Below, in pieces: positions 55,640-64,000 of a stretch of 64,000 nt of DNA. Source of the DNA: Staphylococcus delphini. GTDB lineage: Bacteria > Bacillota > Bacilli > Staphylococcales > Staphylococcaceae. Below the pieces are notes generated by a model. It was given only the letters and a program-made list of their open reading frames with translations, was not told the origin of the DNA and searched no databases. Position 1 is the stretch's first letter. Each line of letters starts with the position of its first letter. The DNA is taken from the NCBI RefSeq assembly GCF_900636325.1, contig NZ_LR134263.1, positions 434,001 to 498,000 on the forward strand. The letters are read 5' to 3'. The translations under genes and the position numbers were made by a program.

Positions 55640-56314
55640 TCAACCTGTTATTTTAGGAAAGAGCACATGGTTTTCTAAGTGGACATGCGCATGTGTTTCT
55701 CGTTCTAAATGTGTAATCCGATCGTAAACGAGTCGCCAAGTCCCACATGCTTCAGCTGGCGGTTGAAAATCATGCGTCAATTCACGCATCTGTTGAAGTA
55801 ATGCGCCCGCCTCATCATGATCATCAACGAGCGATTGAATGACGGCATCTATATCTTCAACAGCTTCACCATTGGCAGAACGCACCAATTTAGGAAAAGC
55901 ATTTTGGTCTTCTTCATCTGTATGTGTCAACATTGCTGATTTAAATGCATCAAATGTTGATTTTAATGTCACTAAATTCGGATGGTTTGGACCATGCACA
56001 CGTGAGAGTTTTGTCACATATGGTGTCAGCTGCTTGAACTCTTCTCTTAATGTGTCGTGATAGCGCGCTTGAATATATTGAATTAAAGAAGGAACGGATA
56101 AATATTGTGGTTGCATCCCTTCACCTTGGTGTTGACTTGCATCTTCTAATTCTTGAAGAAGTGGTGTGAGTGATAGCTTAGGATGGTTTGAAACAGCTTC
56201 TTCAAGAGAGATTTGTCCACCACAGCAAAAATCGATGCCATGTTTGCGGAAAACGTCTGCTGTTTTAGGATAGTGTGTAACGATATCGGCAACTTTATCT
56301 TGGGTAGCGATCAT
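55640..56314 (-). CDS. scdA: Iron-sulfur cluster repair di-iron protein ScdA
   Basis: Repairs Fe-S clusters after nitrosative or oxidative damage. 224 aa (S. aureus ScdA 224). N-terminal domain with GIDFCCGGQISLEEA (Cys30, Cys31) and a C-terminal hemerythrin-like bundle: YLSVPSLIQYIQARYH, THTDEEDQNAFPKL, VDDHDEAGALLQQ and HVHLENHVLFPK provide the His/Glu di-iron ligands. GGAAG is 9 bp before ATG. In S. aureus controlled by SrrAB. Confidence 0.95.
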   Translation of the reverse strand: MIATQDKVADIVTHYPKTADVFRKHGIDFCCGGQISLEEAVSNHPKLSLTPLLQELEDASQHQGEGMQPQYLSVPSLIQYIQARYHDTLREEFKQLTPYVTKLSRVHGPNHPNLVTLKSTFDAFKSAMLTHTDEEDQNAFPKLVRSANGEAVEDIDAVIQSLVDDHDEAGALLQQMRELTHDFQPPAEACGTWRLVYDRITHLERETHAHVHLENHVLFPKITG

Positions 56315-56840
56315 ACTAAAACTTCCTTTCGTCTTGTAATACCTTCATTATATTGAAAATGTGAAAAAATGAACATTAGGGAAAAGGAGGTGTTTACTTC
56401 AAAAAATGGATATATTTGACGTGATGATCTCCTTAGTTCAAAAATTTTAGAATTGCAAATAACGGAAAAGTACACAGGTCACCTTTTTACAGAGACCCAG
56501 CGCAATGCAAGAGGATAGAAACTTTAATGACACTGGTAAAATAGGGGTTTGTGTCAATGAAAGGAAAAACGAGCATCGCTACATAAATTTTAATTTTAAA
56601 AATATCTCAAAAAAGCAAATGTGTAAGGATACAAAAATTTTTGAATGTGCTATAATATAGAATTGGAACCGCTTACGCCATTGTGTTGCATTTGCTGAAG
56701 GGGTCAAAAAATAGCAAATATGATATATTGGATAATGTGGAGTGGGACGGATATCTCACTTAATTGAATAGATAAGACGTTCCATTCTGATAATATGTGG
56801 TTTCATGACGGGAAATGTGAAACACAAAGGAGGAATGGCA
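56315..56840. promoter_or_regulatory. Intergenic region with cre-like site before leucine dehydrogenase
   Basis: TATAAT at 56651-56656 is a likely -10; TGGAACCGCTTACG at 56664-56677 matches cre except the last base and lies just downstream of it. The rest (56340-56630) shows no gene or repeat. Confidence 0.5.
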
Positions 56841-57920
56841 ATGATTTTCGAAAAGATGGCACAAGCTGATTACGAGCAGTTAGTTTTTTGCCACGACGAA
56901 ACAACAGGTTTAAAAGCAATTATTTGTATTCATGACACAACTTTAGGTCCAGCGTTAGGAGGTTGTCGCTTCTGGAATTACGAAAGTGAAGAAGATGCGA
57001 TTGTCGACGTGATGCGCTTGGCTAAAGGAATGACATATAAAAATGCAACTGCCGGCCTTAATTTAGGTGGCGCAAAAACTGTTGTCATCGGTGATCCGAA
57101 AACAGATAAATCTGAAGCATTCTTTAGAGCACTCGGTCGTTACATCCATAGTTTAGATGGCCGTTACATTACTGCCGAAGATGTAGGAACTACGGTAGAA
57201 GATATGGATTTCATTCGTTTAGAAACACCATATGTGACAGGTGTCAGTGAGTCTTACGGTTCAAGTGGTAACCCAAGTCCGATGACGGCATTAGGTGTTT
57301 ATTATGCGATGAAGCGTACGGCAAAAGAAGCGTTTGGCTCTGACAGTTTAGACGGGAAAACTGTTGCTGTACAAGGTGTAGGTAACGTTGCCTATCATAT
57401 GTGTAAATACTTACATGAAGAAGGCGCGAAACTCATCGTGACTGATATCAATGAAGAAGCCGTGCAACGTGCAGTGAATGACTTTAATGCAGAAGCGGTA
57501 GGAATTAACGATATCTATCAAGTTGACGCTGACATTTTTGCGCCATGTGCACTGGGTGGTATTTTAAACGATAAAACGATTCCAGAGTTAAAAGTGAAAA
57601 TGGTTTGCGGTAGTGCCAACAACCAATTGCTAGAAGATGACAAGCACGGTCAAATGTTAAAAGAACGCGGCATTATTTATGCACCTGACTTTGTTGTGAA
57701 CAGCGGTGGTGTCATCAACGTAGCAGACGAGTTGTACGGTCAATACAATCGTGAACGTGCTGAAAAGAAAGTGAAAAACATTTACGAGCAAATGGACAAA
57801 ATTTTCACGATCTCAAAAGAAGAAGGTATTTTACCATTACAAGCAGCGGAACATCTTGCAGAATCACGAATTGATACGATGATGCGTGTACATAGTAAAT
57901 ATTCAGCAACTCAAAAATAA
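56841..57920 (+). CDS. Leucine dehydrogenase (Glu/Leu/Phe/Val family)
   Basis: NAD-dependent oxidative deamination of branched-chain amino acids. 359 aa (Bacillus LeuDH about 364). ALGGCRFW near residue 43, catalytic Lys in [30 protein letters not shown], and Rossmann loop [17 protein letters not shown]. Closest in pattern to leucine dehydrogenase, though valine dehydrogenase is possible. Start 56841 has AAAGGAGG at 7 bp; an ATG at 56835 is too close. No branched-chain keto acid dehydrogenase genes are adjacent. Confidence 0.88.
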   Translation: MIFEKMAQADYEQLVFCHDETTGLKAIICIHDTTLGPALGGCRFWNYESEEDAIVDVMRLAKGMTYKNATAGLNLGGAKTVVIGDPKTDKSEAFFRALGRYIHSLDGRYITAEDVGTTVEDMDFIRLETPYVTGVSESYGSSGNPSPMTALGVYYAMKRTAKEAFGSDSLDGKTVAVQGVGNVAYHMCKYLHEEGAKLIVTDINEEAVQRAVNDFNAEAVGINDIYQVDADIFAPCALGGILNDKTIPELKVKMVCGSANNQLLEDDKHGQMLKERGIIYAPDFVVNSGGVINVADELYGQYNRERAEKKVKNIYEQMDKIFTISKEEGILPLQAAEHLAESRIDTMMRVHSKYSATQK

Positions 57921-57935
57921 TCATACAAGCATAAC

Positions 57936-57976
57936 AAGAGGCAGGGAAACTTTAATGTGTCCTTGTCTCTTCTTTT
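57936..57976 (+). terminator. Terminator after leucine dehydrogenase
   Basis: AAGAGGCAGGGA pairs with TCCTTGTCTCTT around a 14-base loop, then CTTTTT. The following 57977-58239 contains only promoter-like AT-rich DNA. Confidence 0.7.
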
Positions 57977-58239
57977 TGCGTGGAAAATGAATGATGTGTG
58001 GGATAAACGACAAGTTAAAATAAAATGAAGTGGGATTGAATTAAGTCACATTAAATTGCGAATATTTTAAAAAATGGTATTGATAAATGATCTTTGTTCA
58101 GTTACGCTATCACTATTGTGGTACGAAGCGCATTTGAAGGGGGACAGAAAAAGTGGAAAAGTAGAATGAACGTCGTACCTCGAAAACCATTTGAAGTTCA
58201 TTGATTCAAATGTAATTCAACAGTGAGGTGGTAAAGGAA

Positions 58240-59310
58240 ATGGAAGCAGCAGAGCAGAGAATGACATTTAAAACATTTATGTTCAAAGTATTAAATGGTT
58301 TAGCCATCGCAATTATTGCTGGGCTTATTCCGAATGCAGTGTTAGGTGGATTGTTTAAATACTTAAGTCAATACGCTGATATTTTCGCAACGATGAATCA
58401 AGTTGTCTTAGGGGTACAATTTGCGCTACCGATTATGGTCGGTGTCCTCATCGCGTTACAATTCAATTTAAATCCAATGGCAACAGCGTTAGTGGGCGCA
58501 GCAGCGTTTGTAGGTTCAGGGGCCGCTAAAGTGACGCCGGCTGGTTGGCAATTGGTCGGTATTGGTGATTTAATCAATACAATGATTACGGCATCTATTG
58601 CAGTGCTCATTGTATTATGGTTGGGTAATCGCTTAGGCAGTTTGAACGTAATTTTATTACCGATTATCGTAGGCGGTGGCGCTGGATTGATTGGTGTTTG
58701 GACATTACCTTATGTCAGCAAGATTACATTAGCTATCGGTAGTTTAGTGAATACATTTACGACGTTACAACCCGTGTTGATGGGCGTTTTGATTGCAGTC
58801 TTATTTTCATTCATTATTGTTTCCCCAATTTCAACAATCGGCGTTGGCTTAGCGATTGGTATTTCAGGTTTAGCAGCAGGATCAGCAGCGATTGGTGTTG
58901 CCGTTGCAGCTGTCGTTCTGTTCATCGGGACATTACGTGTGAATAAAATTGGTGTCCCAATTGCGATTTTACTAGGTGGTATGAAAATGATGATTCCTAA
59001 CGTTATTCGCTATCCTATTATACTCTTACCGATCGGCATTACAGCAGCCGTAACAGGGGCAGCAGGTGCGTTGCTCGGTATTTCAGGTGTGAAAGAAACA
59101 GCGGGATTCGGTATTGTCGGCTTAGTCGGTCCAATTAAAGCGTTAGAATTAATGGATGGCAACGGTATGACCAACTTACTGATTGTCCTTGCGGTATTTT
59201 TCGTCATTCCGTTAGTTGTCGGTTTTATTGTCGATTACATTTTGTGGAAAGTTTTAAAATTGTATGACTCTGAGATCTATCGTTTTACTGCAACAGAAGA
59301 TAATAAATAA
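58240..59310 (+). CDS. PTS IIC-like membrane protein, PfoR type
   Basis: 356 aa and almost entirely hydrophobic (about ten helices). Belongs to the stand-alone PTS_EIIC_2 group: TFKTFMFKVLNGLAIAIIAG and LIPNAVLGGLFKYL at the start, GAAAFVGSGAAKVTPAGWQ, SPISTIGVGLAIG and KETAGFGIVGLVGP. No IIA or IIB partner is adjacent, and its function is not established; the PfoR name comes from a Clostridium regulator homologue. GAGGTG lies 9 bp before ATG 58240. Confidence 0.8.
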   Translation: MEAAEQRMTFKTFMFKVLNGLAIAIIAGLIPNAVLGGLFKYLSQYADIFATMNQVVLGVQFALPIMVGVLIALQFNLNPMATALVGAAAFVGSGAAKVTPAGWQLVGIGDLINTMITASIAVLIVLWLGNRLGSLNVILLPIIVGGGAGLIGVWTLPYVSKITLAIGSLVNTFTTLQPVLMGVLIAVLFSFIIVSPISTIGVGLAIGISGLAAGSAAIGVAVAAVVLFIGTLRVNKIGVPIAILLGGMKMMIPNVIRYPIILLPIGITAAVTGAAGALLGISGVKETAGFGIVGLVGPIKALELMDGNGMTNLLIVLAVFFVIPLVVGFIVDYILWKVLKLYDSEIYRFTATEDNK

Positions 59311-59322
59311 AGTTATTGAAAG

Positions 59323-59354
59323 TGGAGCTGGGAAATTAAGATTCCTCAGCTCCT
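59323..59354 (+). terminator. Terminator after the PfoR-like gene
   Basis: GGAGCTGGGAA and TTCCTCAGCTCC pair around a 9-base loop followed by TTTA. Confidence 0.7.
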
Positions 59355-59377
59355 TTACTATATTTTGTTGTGTATAC

Positions 59378-59928
59378 CAAGGGATGGGGCTTGAAAACTT
59401 TTGATGCTATTGATGCAATATTTTTGTTAAACTTGCCCTCCCTATGTCTTGTGGCTTTAGATTGCCTTCATGGCTTCGCGTTCCTAGGGGCTGGCCCTTC
59501 AACTAAATTCGGCTTGATTGAAATGAACACTTGATCGATGCCGAATTGGATTTTGGGAGCAGTACAGAAATCTCATGTGTAACAAAGATTTCGTCGTACT
59601 GCCCCCGCAAGGCTGACTAGACTTCTCAAAAGTGTATACGTTGAGAAGTCAGACAGCTACTGCGATAAACAGCAACCACTATTAAAGTAAAGAAGCGACC
59701 GTCAGCAGTATGCACGCATTCCCTCAGGAGTCTCAGCCTTCTGGGCAATCTTATATTAAACACAGCGAAACTGAGGGCAAGTTTATGAAATCAATAAATC
59801 AATAGCATCAATGTTTTATCCATTCATCCTCATTTTCCAACTACTTTAAAATCATTTAATCAGTCAAAAATATATGAATGGATTGAGACTTGAAATTTTT
59901 ATGTCCCGTCCCCGCTTTTTAATTTTGG
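59378..59928. repeat. Palindromic repeat, copy R5 (module-containing, reverse of R1/R2)
   Basis: About 550 bp. Reverse-complement of the R1/R2 scaffold: left arm AAACTTGCCCTC, CGTTCCTAGGGGCTGGCCC and AAATTCGGCTTGATTG; right arm CCCTCAGGAGTCTCAGCC through GAGGGCAAGTTT. In place of the 14 bp core it holds a module from GGGAGCAGTACAG (59555) to ATGCACGCATT (about 59725). The flanks are near-identical to R1 on both sides of the exchange point. Confidence 0.85.
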
Positions 59929-60108
59929 GGTGTAAACCTTTAGAAAACATAAGCATTTACGCCTTGATACCGACCAATCAAGTTACCTGAAAATGTATAA
60001 AAATAGTTACACAACAAAAAAGTTCTTTTTGAAATTTTTATAGATTGTGACAAAATATTATACAAAATAAAGCGAAATCATGACATTTTATAAAACGCTT
60101 TCAATTTT

Positions 60109-60159
60109 AAGTGATTGTATTCACAATTCTTGGTATACTACTTGTGAAATGATGAACAA
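60109..60159 (+). promoter_or_regulatory. pflB promoter -10 with two Rex-like sites
   Basis: Rex consensus is TTGTGAA-N4-TTCACAA. AAGTGATTGTATTCACAA at 60109-60126 has a perfect right half, and TTGTGAAATGATGAACAA at 60142-60159 a perfect left half with most of the right. They bracket TATACT (60134-60139). NADH-sensitive control of pflBA by Rex is known in S. aureus. The region 59929-60108 also has TTGTGA at 60045 and a cre half site CGCTTTCA. Confidence 0.6.
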
Positions 60160-60179
60160 ACCTAATTGGAGGTAAAGAT

Positions 60180-62429
60180 ATGATTAAAGACACTCAAACT
60201 ACACATAATGCATGGGAAGGTTTTAAAACTGGACGTTGGACACGCCATGTGGACGTTCGTGAATTCATACAATTAAACTTCACAGGTTATCAAGGCGACG
60301 ACAGTTTTTTAGCCGGTCCAACTGAAGCAACGACGAAATTGTGGGATCAAGTGATGGCGTTATCGAAAGAAGAGCGTGAACGTGGTGGTATTTGGGATAT
60401 GGATACAAAAGTGCCATCAACTATTTTATCTCATGATGCAGGTTACTTGGATGAATCATTAGAACAAATTGTTGGTGTGCAAACAGACAAACCATTCAAA
60501 CGTTCGATGCAACCATTTGGCGGTATCCGTATGGCAAAAGCAGCATGTGAAGCGTACGGTTATGAATTAGATAAAGAAACAGAACACATTTTTACAGAGT
60601 ATCGTAAAACACATAACCAAGGTGTATTCGATGCGTATTCAAAAGAAATGTTAGCATGTCGTAAAGCAGGGATTATTACAGGTTTACCAGATGCTTATGG
60701 CCGTGGTCGTATTATTGGAGATTATCGTCGTGTCGCATTATACGGTGTTGATTTCTTAATGGCAGAAAAACAAAAAGACTTCAATGACTTATCATCAACA
60801 ATGACTGAAGATGTGATTCGTTTACGCGAAGAAGTGTCAGAGCAATATCGTTCATTAAACGAATTAAAACAACTTGGTGAACGTTACGGATTTGATTTAA
60901 GTCGTCCAGCTGAAAACTTTAAAGAAGCGGTACAATGGTTATACCTTGCTTATCTTGCTGCAATTAAAGAACAAAACGGAGCCGCAATGAGTCTAGGACG
61001 TACATCTACATTCTTAGACATTTATGCAGAACGTGACTTACAAGCAGGTACGATTACTGAAACAGAAGTACAAGAAATCATTGACCACTTCATCATGAAA
61101 TTACGTTTAGTAAAATTTGCGCGTACACCTGACTACAATGCATTATTCTCAGGTGACCCGACTTGGGTAACAGAATCTATCGGTGGTGTGGGGATTGACG
61201 GACGCTCAATGGTAACGAAAAACTCATTCCGTTTCTTACATTCACTCGACAACTTAGGACCAGCACCAGAACCAAACTTGACAGTATTATGGTCAACACG
61301 TTTACCTGAAAACTTCAAACGCTACTGTACGAAAATGAGTATTAAAACAAGCTCAATTCAGTACGAAAATGATGACTTAATGCGTGAAAGCTACGGTGAC
61401 GATTATGGTATTGCATGTTGTGTGTCTGCAATGCGTATCGGTAAACAAATGCAATTCTTCGGTGCACGTGCCAACTTAGCGAAGACATTATTGTATGCGA
61501 TCAATGGTGGTAAAGACGAAAAATCAGGTGCTCAAGTTGCGCCAAACTTCGCTCCAATTCAATCTGAAATTTTAGATTACGATGAAGTGTACCGTCAATT
61601 TGATGAAATGATGGAATGGCTAGCAGGGGTTTACATCAACTCATTAAATGTCATTCACTACATGCACGATAAATACAGCTATGAACGTATCGAAATGGCA
61701 CTTCATGATACAGATGTGCACCGTACAATGGCAACAGGTATTGCAGGTTTATCAGTTGCAGCGGACTCACTTTCTGCCATTAAATATGGTCAAGTTCGCA
61801 CAATTCGCGATGAAAACGGACTCGTAGTTGACTTTGAAACAACAGGCGATTATCCAAAGTATGGTAACAACGATCCACGTGTAGACGACATCGCAGTGCA
61901 GTTAGTTGAAAGCTTCATGAAAAAATTACGTAAACATCAAACGTACCGTGACTCTGAACATACGATGAGTGTACTCACAATCACATCAAATGTTGTTTAC
62001 GGTAAGAAAACAGGTAACACACCAGACGGACGTAAAGCAGGCGAACCATTTGCGCCAGGTGCGAACCCAATGCACGGACGCGATGATCACGGTGCACTGG
62101 CATCATTATCATCAGTATCAAAATTACCTTATGACTGCTGTAAAGACGGTATTTCTAACACATTTAGTATCGTACCAAAATCATTAGGTAAAGAAGAAGC
62201 AACACAAGAACAAAACTTAGTCAGCATTTTAGATGGCTATGCATTACAACACGGTCATCACTTGAACATCAATGTCTTTAACAGAGAAACATTACTTGAT
62301 GCTATGGAACACCCAGAAGAATACCCACAACTCACAGTACGTGTATCAGGTTATGCAGTAAACTTTATTAAATTAACACGCGAGCAACAACTCGACGTTA
62401 TTTCTCGTACATTCCACGAATCTATGTAA
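60180..62429 (+). CDS. pflB: Formate acetyltransferase (pyruvate formate-lyase)
   Basis: Glycyl radical enzyme of anaerobic fermentation: pyruvate plus CoA to acetyl-CoA plus formate. 749 aa, as in S. aureus. Catalytic Cys413-Cys414 in [12 protein letters not shown]; radical Gly724 in [14 protein letters not shown]-type entry ARNQGV-like stretch reads [15 protein letters not shown] 7 bp before the ATG. Followed by its activase; codon use is highly biased, as for abundant enzymes. Confidence 0.96.
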   Translation: MIKDTQTTHNAWEGFKTGRWTRHVDVREFIQLNFTGYQGDDSFLAGPTEATTKLWDQVMALSKEERERGGIWDMDTKVPSTILSHDAGYLDESLEQIVGVQTDKPFKRSMQPFGGIRMAKAACEAYGYELDKETEHIFTEYRKTHNQGVFDAYSKEMLACRKAGIITGLPDAYGRGRIIGDYRRVALYGVDFLMAEKQKDFNDLSSTMTEDVIRLREEVSEQYRSLNELKQLGERYGFDLSRPAENFKEAVQWLYLAYLAAIKEQNGAAMSLGRTSTFLDIYAERDLQAGTITETEVQEIIDHFIMKLRLVKFARTPDYNALFSGDPTWVTESIGGVGIDGRSMVTKNSFRFLHSLDNLGPAPEPNLTVLWSTRLPENFKRYCTKMSIKTSSIQYENDDLMRESYGDDYGIACCVSAMRIGKQMQFFGARANLAKTLLYAINGGKDEKSGAQVAPNFAPIQSEILDYDEVYRQFDEMMEWLAGVYINSLNVIHYMHDKYSYERIEMALHDTDVHRTMATGIAGLSVAADSLSAIKYGQVRTIRDENGLVVDFETTGDYPKYGNNDPRVDDIAVQLVESFMKKLRKHQTYRDSEHTMSVLTITSNVVYGKKTGNTPDGRKAGEPFAPGANPMHGRDDHGALASLSSVSKLPYDCCKDGISNTFSIVPKSLGKEEATQEQNLVSILDGYALQHGHHLNINVFNRETLLDAMEHPEEYPQLTVRVSGYAVNFIKLTREQQLDVISRTFHESM

Positions 62430-62487
62430 CGAGTCAGCAACACAACACTAACAGTCTTAATTTGACATGATTAAATGGGGGAGAACG

Positions 62488-63249
62488 ATGATTAAAGGAC
62501 ACATTCATTCAATAGAAAGCTTAGGTACAGTCGATGGCCCAGGCTTACGCTACATTATCTTTACACAAGGTTGCTTACTGAGATGTCTTTATTGCCATAA
62601 TCCAGATACTTGGAAAGTCAATGAGCCCTCTCGTACAGCAACAGCAGATGAACTCGTGAATGAAATTGTTCCGTATCTCCCTTACTTTCAGGCATCAGGA
62701 GGGGGCGTCACGATCAGTGGTGGTGAACCTCTCTTGCAAATGCCGTTTATCGAAGAACTGTTTGAAAAGCTTCACGCACAAGGGATTCATACGTGTATCG
62801 ATACCTCACTTGGCTGTGCAAACGATACGGAAGCTTTTAAGAAACATTTCGATCAAGTGTTAGCACATACAGACTTATTGATGGTGGACATTAAGCATAT
62901 CGATAATGAAAAGCATCAACAATTAACCGGAAAACCTAATACTCATATACTCAAATATATTCAATATTTAGCAGACAAAGGCCAACCGATATGGATTCGC
63001 CATGTGCTCGTACCAGGTCTTACCGACGCCCCCGAAGACTTGAAAGCACTTGGCACATTTATCAACCAACTTGGCAACGTTGAGAAATTTGAAATCTTAC
63101 CTTATCACCAACTCGGTGTGCACAAATGGGAGGCCTTAGGTGTACCGTATGCATTGAATGATGTTGAACCCCCGACAGATGAAGATGTAGAACGTGCATA
63201 TGCATACGTCGGCTTTACAGGTGTAACCCCTCTGACACCTGTAAGCTAA
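62488..63249 (+). CDS. pflA: Pyruvate formate-lyase activating enzyme (radical SAM)
   Basis: Generates the glycyl radical on PflB using SAM. 253 aa (S. aureus 251). Radical SAM cluster C-x3-C-x2-C in [17 protein letters not shown] near residue 26; [14 protein letters not shown] for SAM binding; [18 protein letters not shown]. Start 62488 has GGGGGAG upstream; an in-frame ATG at 62467 lies in the leader. Its last codons form a strong hairpin (63212-63246). Same operon as pflB, 58 bp apart. Confidence 0.95.
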   Translation: MIKGHIHSIESLGTVDGPGLRYIIFTQGCLLRCLYCHNPDTWKVNEPSRTATADELVNEIVPYLPYFQASGGGVTISGGEPLLQMPFIEELFEKLHAQGIHTCIDTSLGCANDTEAFKKHFDQVLAHTDLLMVDIKHIDNEKHQQLTGKPNTHILKYIQYLADKGQPIWIRHVLVPGLTDAPEDLKALGTFINQLGNVEKFEILPYHQLGVHKWEALGVPYALNDVEPPTDEDVERAYAYVGFTGVTPLTPVS

Positions 63250-63321
63250 ATAATAAAAAATGACATGATTCTATTTTCGCTATGAATAACTTTTTGACTT
63301 TAAATGATATTGAAGAGATGG

Positions 63322-63358
63322 CTGGGATGCGATGTGATGTTGCGTCTCAGCTTTTTGG
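63322..63358 (+). terminator. Terminator downstream of pflA
   Basis: GGCTGGGATGC pairs with GCGTCTCAGC around an 11-base loop, followed by TTTTT. Confidence 0.7.
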
Positions 63359-63404
63359 GTTGTTTTGGGAATATGCTGTAGTATTTGATTTTGAAAAGGT
63401 GTCC

Positions 63405-63715
63405 ATCAGCCGATTGCAAGAACCGTGCTGCGCTTTCCCAGGGGACTTGCCTCAACTAAATTTGGTTTGATTGAAGTGTAAACTGAATGGAAGCCAAATT
63501 GGATTTTCGGGAGCAGTACAGAAATCTCATGTGTCTCAAAGATTTCGTCGTACTGCCCCCGCAAGGCTGACTAGACTTCTCAAAAGCATCAGTATTGAGA
63601 AGTCAGACAGCTACTGCGTTAAACAGTAACCACTATTAGAGTAAAGAAGTAACTGTTAGTAATATGCACGTATCCCTCGGGAGTCTTGCAAGGTTCTTGC
63701 AATCTGAGGTATGGC
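63405..63715. repeat. Palindromic repeat, copy R6 (module-containing)
   Basis: Starts TTGCAAGAACCGTGCTGCGC and ends CCCTCGGGAGTCTTGCAAGG plus TTCTTGCAATCTGAGG, complementary to the start. Arms AAATTTGGTTTGATTGAAG/GAAGCCAAATTGGATTTT. Module GGGAGCAGTACAG from 63509 to about 63641. From 63716 to the window end I see no gene. Confidence 0.8.
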
Positions 63716-64000
63716 GAGGGATATTGTTGAAAGTACAAAAATAAGAATAGCAAGATATGTCCAACACAGTCAATGCGCATCACTCTGGATTCTTTTGTCA
63801 GAGGTGATGGGAAGTCACTCAGTCCTATGTGGATGTGTCGATACAAAAGTGTAACTAAACATAAAGCGTGAGAAGTTGAGGACGTCAATGTTAATTGCAT
63901 CGAGCCAGTTCAATGTCATTTAAAAGTGATTCAAAGTGAAAATGACGTTAGTAAAAGTATGGTGTGCAACTATATGGTGTTTTGAAAGTGAGATAAAGGG

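Noticed and set aside
56360..56390. A Rex-like site (TGTGAAAAAATGAACA) upstream of scdA
   Set aside because: Only one half fits the consensus, and chance matches are likely in AT-rich DNA.
60091..60108. cre site before pflB
   Set aside because: Only the right half (CGCTTTCA) fits; the left half has two mismatches at key positions.
63282..63470. A 62-codon frame after pflA
   Set aside because: It runs through the terminator hairpin and into R6 and has no Shine-Dalgarno.

Overview
The window reads as a chromosomal segment of a low-GC Firmicute of the genus Staphylococcus. It carries genes typical of the genus: isaA-type transglycosylase, aureolysin, srtA, scdA, a class 3 fructose bisphosphatase, pflBA and a T-box-controlled trp operon. 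A complete L-fucose locus, the aureolysin and many unusual intergenic repeats suggest an animal-associated species such as the S. intermedius/pseudintermedius group. That species call is inference; the sequence alone does not fix it.

Layout. 1-5.1 kb: the 5' part of isaA, a two-domain PPK2 polyphosphate kinase, an alpha/beta hydrolase, a small membrane protein and an unknown protein. 5.1-14.2 kb: a divergent fucose locus (DeoR regulator; isomerase, kinase, aldolase, GPH-type symporter, intracellular alpha-L-fucosidase, lactaldehyde dehydrogenase). Together these would release L-fucose from glycans and convert it to DHAP and L-lactate. The isomerase is interrupted by an in-frame TGA at a conserved Trp. 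14.2-21 kb: aureolysin, a probably SigB-driven SDR, a flavoprotein, a small membrane protein and a CdaR regulator. 21-23.3 kb: an IS110-family element and AT-rich non-coding DNA. 23.3-33.3 kb: a UPF0324 exporter, a ThDP-dependent (indole)pyruvate decarboxylase, and trpEGDCFBA behind two successive tryptophan-type T-box leaders. 33.4-38.7 kb: a HAD hydrolase, a broken trypsin-like protease, a degenerate PTPS/QueD-like protein and a glycolate/D-lactate-oxidase-like pair. 38.9-46.7 kb: a heterodimeric ABC exporter, a MerR/TipAS regulator, a VOC protein, a PNPOx-like protein and an alanine/glycine symporter. 47.7-58 kb: fbp, two MFS transporters, srtA, glycerate kinase, a LURP-one-like protein, scdA and leucine dehydrogenase. 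58-63.3 kb: a PfoR-like PTS IIC protein and pflBA.

The most unusual feature is a family of long intergenic palindromic repeats of roughly 300-550 bp, at about 16.2, 19.4, 42.5-43.3, 47.2, 59.4 and 63.4 kb, with fragments at 26.5, 38.8 and 52.9 kb. The copies share nested inverted arms whose sequences differ but stay complementary, and an apex where a 14-15 bp core is swapped for a roughly 170 bp module with its own hairpins. No protein in the window explains them.

Regulation visible in the DNA includes cre-like (CcpA) sites at the fucose, ACS transporter, leucine dehydrogenase and AGCS promoters, Rex-like sites before pflB, a SigB-type promoter before the SDR gene, and three copies of a putative FucR operator.
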